A stretch of DNA of 5,753 nt from an uncultured Ruminococcus sp. (GTDB taxonomy: Bacteria; Bacillota; Clostridia; Oscillospirales; Acutalibacteraceae), in assembly GCA_902797065.1 (NCBI GenBank), contig CADBRK010000001.1, forward strand, positions 1-5,753, read 5' to 3'. Position 1 is the stretch's first letter. Every line of letters begins with the position of its first letter. Under the pieces are notes generated by a model. The model made no database searches and was not told the DNA's origin. It worked only from the letters and a program-made list of their open reading frames with translations. Below, in pieces: positions 5,679 to 5,753 of the stretch. A program made the translations under genes and the position numbers.

Positions 5679-5752
5679 TGGGGAATTGTGTAACGGTAGC
5701 ACGACAGACTCTGACTCTGTTTGTTGGGGTTCGAATCCCTATTCCCCAGCCA
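5679..5752 (+). tRNA. tRNA-Gln (anticodon CUG)
   Basis: 74 bases including the encoded CCA (5750-5752). The acceptor stem TGGGGAA (5679-5685) pairs perfectly with TTCCCCA (5742-5748); discriminator G5749. D stem GTG/CAC (5688-5690 with 5700-5702). Anticodon stem ACAGA/TCTGT (5704-5708 with 5716-5720) with loop CTCTGAC, placing anticodon CTG at 5711-5713, which reads CAG glutamine codons. The T loop TTCGAAT (5730-5736) is canonical. The window ends one base later; further tRNA genes may follow. Confidence 0.95.
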
Positions 5753-5753
5753 A

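Overview
The window looks like chromosomal DNA of a low-to-moderate GC Gram-positive anaerobe, most likely a clostridial (Ruminococcus/Oscillospiraceae-type) bacterium. The reasons are purine-rich Shine-Dalgarno sites (GGAGGA, GGAGAGGAG), clean TATAAT-type promoters in AT-rich spacers, a glgB-glgC glycogen gene pair, and a CCA-encoding tRNA gene. The genus is inference only.

Layout: every protein gene reads leftward (minus strand); the only rightward gene is the tRNA at the right edge. In order of minus-strand transcription: (1) 5679-5752 (+) is tRNA-Gln(CUG) with a consensus promoter. (2) About 5107-5637 has no convincing protein gene. It holds a minus-strand intrinsic terminator, a possible small-RNA unit, and a GC-richer patch full of short inverted repeats that may be a dispersed repeat element. 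(3) 3859-4977 (-) encodes a ROK/hexokinase-type (ASKHA) kinase-like protein whose motifs appear in circularly permuted order. (4) 2636-3778 (-) encodes an unrecognised cytoplasmic protein with beta-propeller-like repeats. (5) 174-2348 (-) is glgB, the glycogen branching enzyme, with an unusual lysine-rich C-terminal tail of about 81 residues. (6) 1-84 (-) is the first 28 codons of glgC, ADP-glucose pyrophosphorylase, cut by the window edge.

How they work together: GlgC makes ADP-glucose and GlgB adds the alpha-1,6 branches, so the left end is a glycogen (alpha-glucan) synthesis operon. The permuted kinase would fit as a sugar kinase feeding hexose phosphate to it, but substrate and activity are not shown by the sequence. 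Good promoter candidates lie before the kinase gene, before the propeller-like gene and before glgB, so the genes are probably several overlapping units rather than one strict operon.

The most interesting item is the kinase-like protein. The adenosine-binding half, normally C-terminal, comes first (motif at residues about 143-152); the phosphate-1 DxGxTxxK motif, normally at the N-terminus, is at about 205-212; the catalytic Asp and phosphate-2 motif close the protein. I know of no described permuted ROK kinase, but I could not search for one.
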